From Schoenoplectus triqueter (lineage: Eukaryota; Streptophyta; Magnoliopsida; Poales; Cyperaceae), in NCBI GenBank assembly GCA_964058805.1, contig CAXKVV010000415.1:1-28557 (forward strand): a stretch of 28,557 nucleotides of DNA, read 5' to 3'. Both the position numbers and the translations under genes were made by a program. Under the pieces are notes generated by a model. It ran no database searches. It was not told the origin of the DNA and saw only the letters and a program-made list of their open reading frames with translations. Positions 12,050 through 23,825 of the stretch are shown in pieces. Positions within the stretch are counted from its first letter, which is position 1, and each line of letters opens with the position of its first letter.

Positions 12050-12345
12050 ACGGTAACGTGGGCGGCGGGTCCCGTTTTCATGTTTTACGCGCCCGAACTC
12101 GTTTTCAGCGATAACGTGGGCGGCGGGTCCCGTTTTCATGTTTTGCGCTCCCGGACTCGTTTTCGGTGTTACCGAGTGTGTCGGGGCTCGTTTTCATGTT
12201 TTGCACGGCCGGAATCGTTTTCAGCGGTAACGTGGGCTTGGGGTCCCGTTTTCAAGTTTGGCGCTCCCGGACTCGTTTTCGACTGTACCAAGGGCGTCAG
12301 GTCTCATTTTCATGTTTTGCAAGCCCAAACTCGTTTTCAGCGGTA
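12050..12345. repeat. Block duplicated 31 monomers (1798 bp) downstream, copy 1
   Basis: This block shares an uncommon run with 13,848-14,143: GCACGGCCGGAATCG, then GTTTTCAAGTTTGGCGC, then CCAAGGGCGTCAGGTCTCA. The offset is exactly 1798 bp, or 31 x 58. The motif CAAGTTTGGCGC replaces the usual CATGTTTTGCGC and is a good tag for the pair. Confidence 0.85.
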
Positions 12346-13689
12346 ACGTGGGCGTCGGGTCCCGTTTTCATGTTTTGCGCTCCCGGACTCGTTTTCCGCG
12401 TTGCCGAGGGCGTCCGGTCCCGTTTTCATGTTTTGCGCGCCCGGAATCGTTTTCGGCGGTACCGAGGGCGTCGCGTCCCGTTATAACGTTATTTCCTCCC
12501 GGACTCGTTTTTGGTGTTACCGAGTGCGTCGGGGACCGTTATCATGTTTTACGCGCCCGGATTCGTTTTCGGCGGAAACGTGGTCGGCGGGTCCCATTTT
12601 CATGTTTTTCGCTCCGAGACTCGTTTTCGGTGTTACCGAGTGCGTCGGGGCCCGTTTTTATGTTTTGCGCGCCCGTACTCATTTTCGGCTGTAATGTGGG
12701 CGTCGGGTCCCGTTTTCATGTTTTGCGCTCCCGGACTCGTTTTCGGCGGTACCAAGGGCGTCGGATCTCATTTTCATGTTTTGCAGGCACAGACTCGTTT
12801 TCGGCGGTAACGTGGGCGTCGGGTCCCGTTTTCATGTTTTGCGCTCCCGGACTCCTTTTCGGCGGTACCGAGGGCGACGCGTGCCGTTTTCATGTTATAA
12901 GCTCCCGGGCTCGTTTTCGTTGTTACCGAGTGCGTCGGGGTCCGTTTTCATGTTTTGCGCACCGGGACTCATTTTCGTCGGTATCGTGGGCGGCGGGTCC
13001 CGTTTTCATGTTTTACGCTCCTAGACTCGTTTTCGGTGTTACCGAGTGCGCCGGGGCCCGTTTTCATGTTTTGCATGCCCGGACTCGTTTTTGGCGCTAA
13101 TGAGGGCGTCGGGTCCCGTTTTCATGTTTTGCGCTCCCGGACTCGTTTTCGGTGTAACCGAGGACGTCGGGTCCCGTTTTCATATTTTGCGCTCTCGGAC
13201 TCGTTTTCGGCGGTAACGAGTGCGGCGGGTCCCGTTTTCATGTTTTGCGCTCCCAGACTCGTTTTCGGTATTACCGAGTGCGTCGGGGCCCGTTTTCATG
13301 TTTTGCGCGCCCGGACTCGTTTTCGGCGATAACGTGGGAGGCGGGTCCCGTTTTCATGTTTTGCGCTCCCTAACTTGTTTTCGGTGTTACCGAGTGCGTC
13401 GGGGCCCGTTTTCATGTTTTGCGCGCCCGGACTCGTTTTCGGCGATAACATGGGAGGCGGGTACCGTTTTCATGTTTTGCGCAACCTGACTCATTTTCGG
13501 TGTTACCGAGTGCGTCGGGGCCTGTTTTCATGTTTTGCACGCCCGGAATCGTTTTCGGCGGTAACGTGGGCGTGGGGTCCCGTTTTCATGTTTTGCGCTC
13601 CCGGACTCGTTTTCGACGGTACCAAGGGCGTCGGGTCTCATTTTCATGTTTTGCAAGCCCAGACTCGTTTCCGGCGGTAATGTGGGCGT

Positions 13690-13830
13690 CGGGTCCCGTA
13701 ATCATGTTTTGCGCTCCCAGACTCGTTTTCGGCGGTACCGAGGGCGTTAGGTCCCGTTTTCATGTTTTGCGCTCCCGGACGCCTTTTCTGCGGTACCGCG
13801 GGCGTCGCGTCCTGTTTTCATGTTATAAGC
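13690..13830. repeat. Block duplicated 10 monomers (580 bp) downstream (partner 14,270-14,410)
   Basis: Tagged by GGACGCCTTTTCTGCGG (GCC at 13,781 and 14,361), then a GCGGGCG monomer and GTTATAAGCTCCCGG. The 580-bp spacing equals ten monomers exactly. A related but more diverged GTTATAAGCTCCCGG monomer sits near 12,893. Confidence 0.82.
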
Positions 13831-13847
13831 TCCCGGACTCGTTTTCG

Positions 13848-14143
13848 GTGTTACCGAGTGCGTCGGGGCCCGTTTTCATGTTTTGCGCGCCCGTACTCGT
13901 TTTCAGCGATAACGTGGGCGGCGGGTCCCGTTTTCATGTTTTGCGCTCCCGGACTCGTTTTCGGTGTTACCGAGTGTGTCGGGGCCCGTTTTCATGTTTT
14001 GCACGGCCGGAATCGTTTTCGACGGTAACGTGGGCGTGGGGTCCCGTTTTCAAGTTTGGCGCTCCCGGACTCGTTTTCGACGGTACCAAGGGCGTCAGGT
14101 CTCATTTTCATGTTTTGCAAGCCCAGACTCATTTTCAGCGGTA
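13848..14143. repeat. Block duplicated 31 monomers (1798 bp) apart, copy 2
   Basis: Partner of 12,050-12,345 with the same tags. It overlaps a second system of duplication: the stretch 13,690-13,830 (GGACGCCTTTTCTGCGG, then GTTATAAGCTCCCGG) recurs at 14,270-14,410, offset 580 bp, or ten monomers. Confidence 0.85.
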
Positions 14144-17073
14144 ACGTGGGCGTCGGGTCCCGTTTTCATGTTTTGCGCTCCCGGACTCGTTTTCGGCTGT
14201 ACCAAGGGCGTCGGGTCTCATTTTCATGTTTTGCAAGCCCAGACTCGTTTTCGGCGGTAATGTGGGCGTCGGGTCCCGTTTTCATGTTTTGCGCTCCCAG
14301 ATTCGTTTTCGGCGGTACCGAGGGCGTGAGGTCCCGTTTTCATGTTTTGCGCTCCCGGACGCCTTTTCTGCGGTACCGCGGGCGCCGCGTCCCGTTTTCA
14401 TGTTATAAGCTCCCGGACTCGTTTTCGGTGTTACCGAGAGCGTCGGGTCCCGTTTTCATGTGTTTGCGCTCCCTGACTCGTTTTCGGTGTTACCGAGTGC
14501 GTCGGGGCCCGTTTTCTTGTTTTGCACGCCAGGAATCGTTTTCGGCGGTAAGGTGGGCGTGGGGTCCCGTTTTTATGTTTTGCGCCCCCAGACTCGTTTT
14601 TGGCGGTACAAGGGCGTCGGGTCTCATTTTCATTTTTCCAAGCCCATACTCGTTTTCGGCGGTAACGTGGGCGTCGGGTCCCGTTTTCATGTTTTGCGCT
14701 CCCGGACTCCTTTTCGGCGATACCGAGGGCGTCGGGTCCCATTTTCGTGTTTTGCTCTCCCTGACTCGTTTTCCGCGTTGCCGAGAGCGTCCGGTCCCAT
14801 TTTCATGTTTTGCGCGCCCGGAATCGTTTTCGGCAGTACCGAGGGCGCCGCGTCACATTTTCATGTTATGCGCTCCCGGACTCGTTTTTGGTGTTACCGA
14901 ATGCGTCGGGGCCTGTTTTCATGTTTTGCGCGCCCGGTCTCGTTTTCGGCGGTAACGTGAGCGTCGGGACACGTTTTCATGTTTTGCGCTCCCGGACTCG
15001 TTTTCGGCGGTACCAAGGGTGTCGGGTCTCATTTTCATGTTTTGCAAGCCCGGACTCTTTTTCGGCGGTAACGTGGGCGTCGGGTCCCGTTTTCATGTTT
15101 TGCGCTCCCGGACTCATTTTCGTCTGTACCAAGGGCGTCGGGTCGTGTTTTCATGTTTTGCGCTCCCGGACTCTTTTTCGGCTGTACCAAGGGCTCCCGT
15201 TTTCATGTTTTGCGCGCCCGGAATTGTTTTAGGCGGTACCGAGGGCGCCGAGTCCCATTTTCTTGTTAAGCGCTCCCGGACTTGTTTTCGGTGTTACCGA
15301 GTGTGTCGGGGCCCGTTTTCATGTTTTGCGCGCCCGGACTCGTTTTCGGCGGTAACGTGGGCGGCGGGTCCCAGGCTCGTTTTCATGTTTTGCGCTCCCA
15401 GACTCCTTTTCGGCGGTACCGAGGACGTCGGGTCCCATTTTCACATTTTGCTCTCCCGGAATCCTTTTCGGCGGTACCGAGGGCGTCGGGTCCCGTTTTC
15501 ATGTTTTGCGCTCCCGAACTCCTTTTCGACGGTAACGAGGACGTCAGGTCCCATTTTCATGTTTTGCGCTCCCGGACTCGTTTTCCGCGTTGCCAAGGGC
15601 GTCGGGTCCCGTTTTCATGTTTTCCACGCCCGGAATTGTTTTTGGCGGTAACGAGGGCGCCGCGTCCCGTTTTCATGTTATGCGCTCCCGGACTCGTTTT
15701 CGGTGTTATCGAGTGCGTCGGGGCCCGTTTTCATGTTTTGCGCGCCCGGACTCATTTTCGGCGGTAACGTGGGCGTCGGGTCCGTTTTTCATGTTTTGAG
15801 CTCCCGGACTCGTTTTCAGCGGTACCAAGGGCGTCGGGTGTCATTTTCATGTTTTGCAAGCCTAAACTCGTTTTCGGCGGTAACGTGGGCGTCGGGTCCC
15901 ATTTTCATGTTTTGCACGCCCGGAATCGTTTTCGACGGTACAGACGGCGCCGCGTCCCGTTTTCATGTTTTGCGCCCCCGGACTCGTTTTCGGCGGTAAC
16001 GTGGGCGGCGGGTCCCGTTTTCAAGTTTTGCACTCCCGGACTCATTTTCGGTTTTACCAAGAGCGTCGGGTCTCATTTTCATGTTTTGCAAGCCCAGACT
16101 CGTTTTCGGCGGTAACGTGGGCGTCGGGTCCCGTTTTCATTTTTTGCGCGCCCGAAATCGTTTTCGGCGGTACCGAGGGCGTCGAGTCCCGTTTTCATGT
16201 TTTGCGCTCCCGGACTTGTTTTCGGCGGTACCGACGGCGTCGGGTCCGGTTTTCATGTTTTGCGCTCCCGGTCTCCTTTTCGGCGGTACCGAGGACGTTG
16301 GGTCCCGTTTTCATGTTTTGCTCTTCCGGACACGTTTTCCGCGTTGCCGAGGGCGTCGGGTCCCGTTTTCATTTTTTGCGCGCCCGGAATCGTTTTCGGC
16401 GGTACCGACGGCGCCGCGTCTCATTTTAATGTTTTGCGCTCCCGGACTCGTTTTCGGTGTTACCGAGTGCGTCGGGGCCCGTTTTCATGTTTTGCGCGCC
16501 CGGAATCGTTTTCGGCGGTACCGACAGCGCCGCGTCCCATTTTCATGTTATGCGCTCCTGGACTCGTTTTCGGTGTTACCGAGTGCGTCGGGGTCCGTTT
16601 TCATGTTTTGCGCGCCCGGAATCGTTTTCGGCGGTACCGACGGCGCCGCGTCCCGTTTTCATGTTTTGTGCTCCCGGTCTCCTTTTCGGCGGTACCGAGG
16701 GCGTCGGGTCCTGTTTTCATGTTATAAGCTCCCGAACTCGTTTTCGGTGTTACCGAGTGCGTCGGGGCCCGTTTTCATGTTTTGCGCGCCCGGAATCGTT
16801 TTCGGCGGTAACGTGGCCGTCAGGTCCCGTTTTCATATTTTGCGCTCCCGGAATCGTTTTCGGTGTTACCGAGTGCGTCGGGGCCTGTTTAAATGTTTTG
16901 CGCTCCCGGACTCCTTTTCGGCGGTACCGAGGACGCCGGGTCCCATTTTCATATTTTGCACTCCCGGACTCATTTTCGGCGGTACCGAGGGCGTCGGGTC
17001 CCGTTTTCATGTTTTGCTCTCCCGGACTCGTTTTCCGCGTTGCCGAGGGCGTCGGGTCCCGTTTTCATTTTTT

Positions 17074-17421
17074 GCGCGCCCGGAATCGTTTTCGGCGGTA
17101 CCGACGGCGCCGCGTCTCATTTTCATGTTATGCGCTCCCGGACTCGTTTTCGGTGTTACCGAGTGCGTCGGGGCCCGTTTTCATGTTTTGCGCGCCCGGA
17201 ATCGTTTTTGGCGGTACCGACGGCGCCGCGTCCCATTTTCATGTTATGCGCTCCCGGACTCGTTTTCAGTGTTACCGAGTGCGTCGGGGTCCGTTTTCAT
17301 GTTTTGCGCGCCCGGAATCGTTTTCGGCGGTACCGACGGCGCCGCGTCCCATTTTCATGTTATGCGCTCCCGGACTCGTTTTCGGTGTTACCGAGTGCGT
17401 CGGGGCCCGTTTTCATGTTTT
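17074..17421. repeat. Dimeric (116-bp) higher-order repeat, three copies
   Basis: Two monomer types alternate strictly: one with GACGGCGCCGCGTC and GTTATGCGCTCCCGG, the other with GAGTGCGTCGGGG and GCGCGCCCGGAATCG. The second-type tag starts at 17,074, 17,190 and 17,306, and the pattern ends at 17,422, so each unit is exactly 116 bp. A related alternation occurs around 16,377-16,660, so this subregion has expanded as a dimer. Confidence 0.9.
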
Positions 17422-18934
17422 GCGCGCCCGGACTCGTTTTCGGCGGTAACGTGGGCGTCGGGTCCCGTTTTCATATTTTGCGCTCCCGGAATCGTTTTCG
17501 GTGTTACCGAGTGCGTCGGGGACTGTTTAAATATTTTGCGCTCCCGGACTCATTTTCGGCGGTACCGAGGGCGTCGGGTCCCGTTTTCATGTTTTGCTCT
17601 CCCGGACTCGTTTTCCGCGTTGCCGAGGGCGTCGGGTCCCGTTTTCATGTTTTGCGCGCCCGGAATCGTTTTCGACGGTACCGACGGCGCCGCGTCTCAT
17701 TTTCATGTTTTGCGCTCCCGGACTCATTTTCGGTGTTACCGAGTGCGTCGGAGCCCGTTTTCATGTTTTGCGCTCCCGGACTCGTTTTCGGCGGTAACGT
17801 GGGCGTCGGGTCCCGTTTTCATGTTTTGCGCTCCCGGACTCGTTTTCGGCGTTACCGAAGGCGTCGGGTCCCGTTTTCATGTTTTGCGCTCCCGGACTCG
17901 TTTTCGGTATTACCGAGGACGTCGGGTCCCGTTTTCATATTTTGCGCTCCCGGACTCATTTTCGACGGTGTCGAGGGCGTCGGGTCCCGTTTTCATGTTT
18001 TGCGCTCCCGGACTCGTTTTCGGCGGTACAAGGGCGTCGGGTCTCCTTTTCATGTTTCGCATGCCCAGACTCATTTCGGCGGTAACGTGGGTGTTGGGTC
18101 CCGTTTTACTGTTTTGCGCTCCCGGACTCGTTTTCGTCGGTACCGAGGGCGTCGGAACCCGTTTTCATGTTTTGCGCTCCCGGACTCCTTTTCGGTGGTA
18201 CCGAGGACGTCGGGTCCCGTTTTCATGTTTTGCGCTCCCGGACTCCTTTTCGGCGGTACCGAGGGCGTCGAATCCCGTGTTCATGTTTTGCGCTCCCGGA
18301 CTCCTTTTCGGCGGTACCGAGGACGTCGGGTCCCATTTTCATGTTTTGTACTCCCGGACTCATTTTCGGCGGTAACGTGGGTGGCGGGACCCGTTTTCAT
18401 ATTTTGCGCTCCCGGACGCGTTTTCGGTGTTACCGAGTGCATCAGGGCCCGTTTTCATGTTTTGCGCGCCCGGACTCGTTTTCGGCGGTAACGTGGGTGT
18501 TGGGTCCCGTTTTCATGTTTTACGCTTCCGGACTCGTTTTCAGCGGTACCGAGGGCGTCGGGACCCGTTTTCATGTTTTGCGTTCCCAGACTCCTTTTCG
18601 GCGTTACCGAGGACGTCGGGTACCGTTTTCTTGTTTTGTGCTCCCGGACTCGTTTTCCGCGGTGCCGAGGGCGTCGGGTCCCGTTTTCATGTTTTGCGCG
18701 CCCGGAATCTTTGTCTGCGGTACCGAGGGCGCCGCGTCCCGTTTTCATGTTATGCGCTTCCAGACTCGTTTTCGGTGTTACCGAGTGCGTTGTGGCCCGT
18801 TTTCATGTTTTGCGCGCCCGGACTCGTTTTCGGCGGTAACGTGGGCGGCGGGTCCCGTTTTCATGTTTTGCTCTCCGGGACTCGTTTTCGGTGTTACCGA
18901 GTGCGGTGGGCTCGTTTTGATGTTTTACGCGCCC

Positions 18935-19516
18935 GGACTCGTTTTCGGCGGTAACGTGGGTGTCGGGTCCCGTTTTCATGTTTTGCGCTCCCGGACTCGT
19001 TTTCGGCGGTACCAAGGGCGTCGAGTCTCATTTTCTTGTTTTGCAAGCCCGGACTCGTTTTCGGCGGTAACGTGGGTGTCGGGTCCCGTTTTCATGTTTT
19101 GCGCTCCCGGACTCGTTTTCGGCGGTACCAAGGGCGTCAGGTCTCATTTTCTTGTTTTGCAAGCCCGGTCTCGTTTTCGGCGGTAACGTGGGTGGCGGGT
19201 CCCGTTTTCATGTTTTGCGTTCCCGAATGCGTTTTCGGTGTTACCTAGTGCGTCGGGGCCCATTTTCATGTTTTGCGCGCTTGGACTCGTTTTCGGCGGT
19301 TACGTGTGTGGCGGGACCCGTTTTCATGTTTTGCGCTCCCGGACTCGTTTTCGGCGGTACCGAGGGTGTCGGGACCCTTTTTCCTGTTTTGCGCTCCCGG
19401 ACTCCTTTTCGGCGGTACCGAGGACGTCGGGTCCCGTTTTCATGTTTTGCGCTCCCGGACTCGTTTTCCGCATTGCCGAGGTCGTCGGGTCCCGTTTTCA
19501 TGTTTTGCGCGCCCGG
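18935..19516. repeat. Second pair with a 25-monomer (1450 bp) offset, copy 1
   Basis: About 580 bp is nearly identical to 20,385-20,966 at an offset of exactly 1450 bp. Tags are GTCGAGTCTCATTTTCTTG, the GTTCCCGAATGCG monomer, CGGTTACGTG, the CATTGCCGAGGTCG monomer and the ACTCC/GAGGACG type (19,418 and 20,868). The same 25-monomer offset joins 9900-10,491 with 11,350-11,941, although those blocks have different sequence. Confidence 0.88.
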
Positions 19517-20384
19517 ACTCGTTTTCAGCGGTAACGCGGGCGGCGAGTCCCGTTTTCATTTTTTGCTCTCCGGGACTCGTTTTCGGTGTGACCGAGTGCG
19601 TCGGGTCCCGTTTTCATGTTTTGCGCGCCCGGAATCTTTGTCTGCGGTACCGAGGGCGCCGCGTCCCGTTTTCATGTTATGCGCTTCCAGACTCATTTTC
19701 GGCGGTACCAAGGGCGTAGGGTCTCATTTTCATGTTTTGTGAGCCCAAACTCGTTTTCGGCGGTAACGTGGGTGTCGGGTCCCGTTTTCATGTTTTGCGC
19801 TCCCAGACTCGTTTTCGGCGGTACCGAGGGAGTTGGGTCCCGTTTTCATGTTTTGCGCTCCCGGACTCGTTTTCCGCGTGGCCGAGGGCGTCGGGTCCCA
19901 TTTTCATGTTTTGCACGCCCGGAATCGTTTTCGGTGGTACCGAGGGCGGGGCATCCCGTTTTCATGTTATGCACTCCCGGACTCGTTTTCGATGTTACCG
20001 AGTGCGTCGGGGCCCGTTTTCATGTTTTGCGCGCCTGGACTCATTTTCGGGGGTAACGTTGGCGTCGGGTCCCGTTTTCTTGTTTGGCGCTCCCGAACTC
20101 GTTTTCGGTGTTACCGAGGACGTCGGGTCTCATTTTCATGTTTTGCGCTCCCTGACTCGTTTTCGGTGTTACCGAGGACGTCGGGTCCCGTTTTCATATT
20201 TTGCGCTCCCGGACTCGTTTTCGGCGGTACCGAGGGCGTCGGGTCCCGTTTTCATGTTTTGCGCACCCGGACTCGTTTTCGGTGTTACCGAGGACGTCGG
20301 GTCCCTTTTTCATATTTTGCGTTCCCGGACTCGTTTTCGGCGGTACCGAGGACATCAGGTCCCGTTTTCATATTTTGCGCTCCC

Positions 20385-20966
20385 GGACTCGTTTTCGGCG
20401 GTAACGTGGGTGTCGGGTCCCGTTTTCATGTTTTGCGCTCCCGGACTCATTTTCGGCGGTACTAAGGGCGTCGAGTCTCATTTTCTTGTTTTGCAAGCTC
20501 GGACTCGTTTTCGGCGGTAACGTGGGTGTCGGGTCTCGTTTTCATGTTTTGCGCTCCCGGACTCGTTTTCGGCGGTACCAAGGGCGTCGGGTCTCATTTT
20601 CTTGTTTTGCAAGCCCGGACTCGTTTTCGGCGGTAACGTGGGCGGCGGGTCCCGTTTTCATGTTTTGCGTTCCCGAATGCGTTTTCGGTGTTACCGAGTG
20701 CGTCGGGGCCCATTTTCATGTTTTGCGCTTTCGAACTCGTTTTCGGCGGTTACGTGGGTGGCGGGACCCGTTTTCATGTTTTGCGCTCCCGGACTCGTTT
20801 TCGGCGGTACCGAGGGCGTCGGGACCCATTTTCCTGTTTTGCACTCCCGGACTCCTTTTCGGCGGTACCGAGGACGTCGGGTCCCGTTTTCATGTTTTGC
20901 GCTCCCGGACTCGTTTTCCGCATTGCCGAGGTCGTCGGGTCCCGTTTTCATGTTTTGCGCGCCCGG
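20385..20966. repeat. Second pair with a 25-monomer (1450 bp) offset, copy 2
   Basis: Partner of 18,935-19,516. Its right half (from about 20,765) is also part of another duplication, 20,765-21,630 with 22,901-23,708, so three related copies of the CATTGCCGAGGTCG stretch exist (near 19,470, 20,920 and 23,055). Confidence 0.88.
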
Positions 20967-21630
20967 AATGTTTTTCGGCGGTACCGAGGGTGCCGCGTCC
21001 CGTTTTCATGTTATGCGCTCCCAGACTCGTTTTCGGTGTTAGTGCGTCGGGGCCCGTTTTCATGTTTTGCGAGCCCGGACTCGTTTTCGGCGGTAACGCG
21101 GGCGGCGGGTCCCGTTTTCGTTTTTTGCTCTCCGGGACTCGTTTTCGGTGTGACCGAGTGCGTCGGTGCCCGTTTTCATGTTTTCCGCGCCCGGACTCGT
21201 TTTCGGCGGTAAAGTGGGTGTCGGTTCCCGTTTTCATGTTTTGCGCTCCCGTACTCGTTTTCGGCGGTACCAAGGGCGTAGGGTCTCATTTTCATGTTTT
21301 GTAAGCCCAGACTCGTTTTCGGCGGTAACGTGGGCGTCGGGTCCCGTTTTCATGTTTTGCGCTCCCAGACTCGTTTTCGGCGGTACCGAGGGCGTCGGGT
21401 CCCGTTTTCATGTTTTGCGCTCCCGGACTCGTTTTCCGCGTGGCCGAGGGCGTCGGGTCCCATTTTCATGTTTTGCACGCTCGGAATCTTTGTCGGCAGT
21501 ACCGAGGGCGCCGCGTCCCGTTTTTATGTTATGCGGTACCAGACTCGTTTTCGGTGTTACCGAGTGCTTCGGGGCCCGTTTTCATGTTTTGCGCGCCCGG
21601 ACTCGTTTTCGGCGGTAACGTGGGTGTCAG
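20765..21630. repeat. Duplicated block, copy 1 (partner 22,901-23,708), one monomer longer
   Basis: The two copies match at an offset of 2136 bp up to about 21,166 and at 2078 bp afterwards. The 58-bp difference is one whole monomer, 21,167-21,224, absent from the partner at 23,302/23,303. Both copies share a shortened monomer (GGTGTTAGTGCG, at 21,038 and 23,174), the CTCTCCGGGACTCG type, and a GTTATGCGGTACCAGAC monomer. Confidence 0.87.
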
Positions 21631-22764
21631 TTCCCGTTTTCATGTTTTGCGCTCCCGTACTCATTTTCCGCGTTGCTGAGGTCGTCGGGTCCCGTTTTCA
21701 TGTTTTGCGCGCCCGGAATCGTTTTCGGCGGTACCGACGGCGCCGCGTCCCGTTTTAATGATATGCGCTCCCGGACTCGTTTTCGATGTTACCGAGTGCG
21801 TCGGGGCCCGTTTTCTTGTTTTGCGCGCCCGGACTCGTTTTCGGCGGTAACGTGGGCGGCGGGTACCGTTCTCATGTTTTGCGCTCTCGGACTCGTTTTC
21901 GGCGGTACCAAGGGCGTCGGGTGTCATTTTCATGCTTTGCAAGCCCAGACTCGTTTTCAGCGGTAACGTGGGCGTCGAGTCCAGTTTTCATGTTTTGCGC
22001 TTTCGGACTCGTTTTCGGCGGTACCGAGGGCGTCGGGACCCGTTTTCATGTTTCGCGCTCCTGGACTCCTTTTCGGCGGTATCGAGGACGTCGGGTCCCT
22101 TTGTCTTGTTCTTCGCTCCTGGACTCGTTTTCGGTGTTACCGAGTGCGTCAGGGCCCGTTTTCTTGTTTTGCGCCCGCAATCGTTTTCGGCGGTACGTGG
22201 GAGTTGGGTCCCGTTTTCATGTTTTGCGCTCCCGGACTTGTTTTCGGCAGTACCGAGGGCGTCGGGTCCCGTTTTCATGTTTTGCGCTCCCGGACTCGTT
22301 TTCGGCAGTTCCGAGGGCGTCGGGTCCCGTTTTCATGTTTTGAGCTCCCGGACTCCTTTTCGGCGTAACCAGGGACGTCGGGTCCCATTTTCATGTTTTG
22401 CGCGCCCGGAATTGTTTTCGGCGGTATCGACGACGCCGCGTCCCGTTTTCATGTTATGCGCTCCCGGACTCGTTTTCGGTGTTACCGAGTGCGCCGGGAC
22501 CCATTTTCATGTGTTGCAAGCCCGGACTCGTTTTCTGCGGTAACGTGGGCGTCGGGTTCCGTTTTCATGTTTTGTACTCCTGGACTCGTTTTCGACGGTA
22601 CAAGGGCGTCGGGTCTCATTTTCATGTTTTGCAAGCCCAGACTCGTTTTCGGCGGTAACGTGGGTGTCGGGTCCCGTTTTCATGTTTTGCGCTCCCGGAC
22701 TCGTTTTCGGCGGTATCAAGGGCGTAGGGACCCGTTTTCATGTTTTGCGCTCCCGGACTCGTTT

Positions 22765-22905
22765 TCGGCGGTACAAGGGCGTCGGGTCTCATTTTCATGT
22801 TTTGCAAGCCCATACTCGTTTCGGCGGTAACGTGGGTGTGGGGTGCCGTTTTCATGTTTTGCGCTTCCGGACTCGTTTTCGGCGGTACCGAGGGCGTAGG
22901 GACCC
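22765..22905. repeat. Block recurring at 24,266-24,406
   Basis: The tags GGCGGTACAAGGGCG, CCCATACTCGTTTCGGCGG and GGGTGTGGGGTGCCG appear here and about 1502 bp downstream (CATACTCG at 22,811 and 24,313). The offset is about 26 monomers less a few bases. Each copy contains two 1-bp-short monomers. Confidence 0.83.
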
Positions 22906-23708
22906 GTTTTCATGTTTTGCGCTCCCGGACTCGTTTTCGGCGGTACCAAGGGCGTCGGGACCCATTTTCCTATTTTGCGCTCCCGGACTCCTTTTCGGCG
23001 GTACCGAGGACGTCGGGTCCCGTTTTCATGTTTTGCGCTCCCGGACTCGTTTTCCGCATTGCCGAGGTCGTCTGGTCCCGTTTTCTTGTTTTGCGCGCCC
23101 GGAATCTTTTTCGGCGGTACCGAGGGCGCCGCGTCCCGTTTTCATGTTATGCACTCCCAGACTCGTTTTCGGTGTTAGTGCGTCGGGGCCCGTTTTCATG
23201 TTTTGCGAGCCCGGACTCATTTTCGGCGGTAACGCGGGCGGCGGGTCCCGTTTTCATTTTTTGCTCTCCGGGACTCGTTTTCGGTGTGACCGAGTGCGTC
23301 GGTTCCCGTTTTCATGTTTTGCGCTCCCGTACTCGTTTTCGGCGGTACCAAGGGCGTAGGGTCTCATTTTCATGTTTTGTAAGCCCAGACTCGTTTTCGG
23401 CGGTAACGTGGGCGTCGGGTCCCGTTTTCATGTTTTGCGCTCCCAGACTCGTTTTCGGCGGTACCGAGGGCGTTGGGTCACGTTTTCATGTTTTGCGCTC
23501 CCGGACTCGTTTTCCGCGTGGCCGAGGGCGTCGGGTCCCATTTTCATGTTTTGCGCGCCCAGAATCTTTGTCGGCAGTACCGAGGGCGCCGCGTCCCGTT
23601 TTCATGTTATGCGGTACCAGACTCGTTTTCGGTGTTACCGAGTGCGTCGGGGCCCGTTTTCATGTTTTGCGCGCCCGGACTCGTTTTCGGCGGTAACGTG
23701 GGTGTCGG
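22901..23708. repeat. Duplicated block, copy 2 (partner 20,765-21,630)
   Basis: This is the shorter partner, lacking one full monomer between CGTCGG and TTCCCG at 23,302/23,303. The same short deletion (GGTGTTAGTGCG) is present in both copies, so the block was duplicated after that deletion arose. Confidence 0.87.
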
Positions 23709-23825
23709 GTCCTGTTTTCATGTTTTGCGCTTCCGGACTCGTTTTCGGCGGTACCGTGGGCGTCGGGACTCGTTTTCATGTTTTGCGCTCCCGGACTCGT
23801 TTCGGCGGTACCGAGGGCGTCGGGT

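Noticed and set aside
16081..18375. 764-codon plus-strand open frame, with many other long frames across the array
   Set aside because: They consist only of the translated satellite with a 58-residue period. All three frames are open alike, starts and stops depend on random variants, and there is no promoter, splice structure or codon signature of selection that I can see.
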